Part shown: positions 21,180 through 21,739 of the stretch, in pieces | Layout of the letters: every line of letters starts with the position of its first letter | How positions within the stretch are numbered: position 1 is the first letter of the stretch | Assembly (NCBI GenBank): GCA_964244955.1 | Contig: CAXTKQ010000063.1 | Span: 1-21,739, forward strand | From: Mucilaginibacter_A sp964244955 | Lineage (GTDB): Bacteria; Bacteroidota; Bacteroidia; Sphingobacteriales; Sphingobacteriaceae | DNA: 21,739 bases | Direction: 5' to 3' | The notes under the pieces: model-generated | What the model was told of the DNA's origin: nothing | The model's input: the letters and a program-made list of their open reading frames with translations, nothing else | The model's database searches: none | Translations under genes and position numbers: made by a program

Positions 21180-21739
21180 TTAATGCATTTTAAATTTATT
21201 GCTGATCATGATATTCACATTGTGCTTGGCAAAATCATGGGAAATACGGTTGACCTGGTCTTCAGTCAATTGACTGCCGCTTTTGCCAGTGCTTTGTATA
21301 GTTAAGGCCGGAGAAATGGCATACGTTCCTTTTGTGGTATAGTTAATGGCGCGGGCCAGCAATGCTTCGTTTACATCACCAAAATCATGGGTAACATCAT
21401 CAGATGCCTGAACGCCCGGATAAGTGACAGAACCTGGTGTCATCCCGGCATAATAACCGCCTTGGTTTGCCGAGTTCCTGGTTTCAAACTCCGGTGTGTA
21501 GTATTGGTAAGTGCCAATCGGTATAGCGAAGAAACCAACCGGTTTGCCATAAGTGGTGCTGCCAATCAATTGCACATTCAGTTCAGGGATTAAATTGTTG
21601 ATGGTCAACTCGCTGGCTGAAGCTGTATTGCCGGAAACGATAAAAAACACACGGCTGATATTTAAACTTCCTTTTTTAGTAAAAACTTCCTGGTTGTTGG
21701 CTGGTTTAAATTCGCCGGGGTCTGTGGCGATATTGATAC
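21180..21739 (-). CDS. S41-family (C-terminal processing) peptidase, C-terminal part
   Basis: The frame enters from the right edge and ends at 21180; about 186 residues are visible. Before a GTG at 21650 the frame is already open and coding (INIATDPGEFKPANNQEVFT...), so the true start is outside the window. The segment RVFFIVSGNTASASELTIN contains the S41 nucleophile in SASE, and STTYGKPVGF supplies the catalytic Lys, as in CtpA/Tsp. S41 peptidases of this type are secreted, often lipid-anchored, and cut substrates near their C-termini. The visible C-terminal region (GGYYAGMTPGSVTYPGVQAS..., DVNEALLARAINYTTKGTY) is typical of Bacteroidota members. The PDZ domain and N-terminus are not in view. 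Its stop is followed directly by the tandem composite repeats. Confidence 0.88.
   Translation of the reverse strand, partial: INIATDPGEFKPANNQEVFTKKGSLNISRVFFIVSGNTASASELTINNLIPELNVQLIGSTTYGKPVGFFAIPIGTYQYYTPEFETRNSANQGGYYAGMTPGSVTYPGVQASDDVTHDFGDVNEALLARAINYTTKGTYAISPALTIQSTGKSGSQLTEDQVNRISHDFAKHNVNIMISNKFKMH

Overview
The window looks like chromosome from a Bacteroidota bacterium, most likely Sphingobacteriaceae (Mucilaginibacter/Pedobacter type). This is inferred from the protein styles (YidC with a large periplasmic domain, secreted S9 and S41 peptidases, a PKD lipoprotein, DUF2089 and HxlR regulators), from several promoter boxes of the Bacteroidota form TAnnTTTG, and from A/T-rich spacers with weak Shine-Dalgarno signals. 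No tRNA, rRNA, CRISPR array, transposase or phage gene was found.

Layout. 1-595: 5' part of a secreted S9 peptidase (-). 665-1462: two small membrane-protein genes, divergent around a 159-bp repeat. 1555-5032: pyrG then yidC (-). 5253-7633: sucC, a Sua5/YciO/YrdC protein and a small membrane protein (-), with hairpin repeats between them. 7741-8505: PKD lipoprotein (-). 8938-12016: polyol catabolic cluster (+) with an MFS polyol permease, a mannitol 2-dehydrogenase-type enzyme and a truncated HAD phosphatase, with a long repeat inside the cluster and another just after it. 12262-13445: SDR dehydrogenase and HxlR regulator, divergent, with two palindromic operator candidates between them. 13658-16303: four-gene operon (-) of a DUF2089 regulator, a five-helix membrane protein, a secreted alpha/beta hydrolase and a two-helix membrane protein. 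16468-17460: YghZ-type aldo/keto reductase (+). 17510-18130: beta-rich secreted protein (-). 18261-20797: rpsO-pnp (-). 21180-21739: 3' part of an S41 peptidase (-).

Most genes are ordinary housekeeping or accessory genes. The most unusual content is between them: a dense family of intergenic repeats built on the 12-mer ATGCTTCTTTTA (variant ATGCTGTTTTTA) and its reverse complement, with at least 16 half-sites in 21.7 kb. It has three forms: long elements of about 157 bp with nested inverted repeats (950-1108, 10208-10363, 12044-about 12199), compact hairpins of 44-45 bp (5173-5217, 6263-6306, 17470-17514), and arms joined to a second palindromic repeat (TGTCATTTCGACC...) in two tandem copies upstream of rpsO. 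Both arms of an element always carry the same core variant, so pairing is preserved. Isolated or decayed half-elements occur at 622, 1528, 6368 and 7721.
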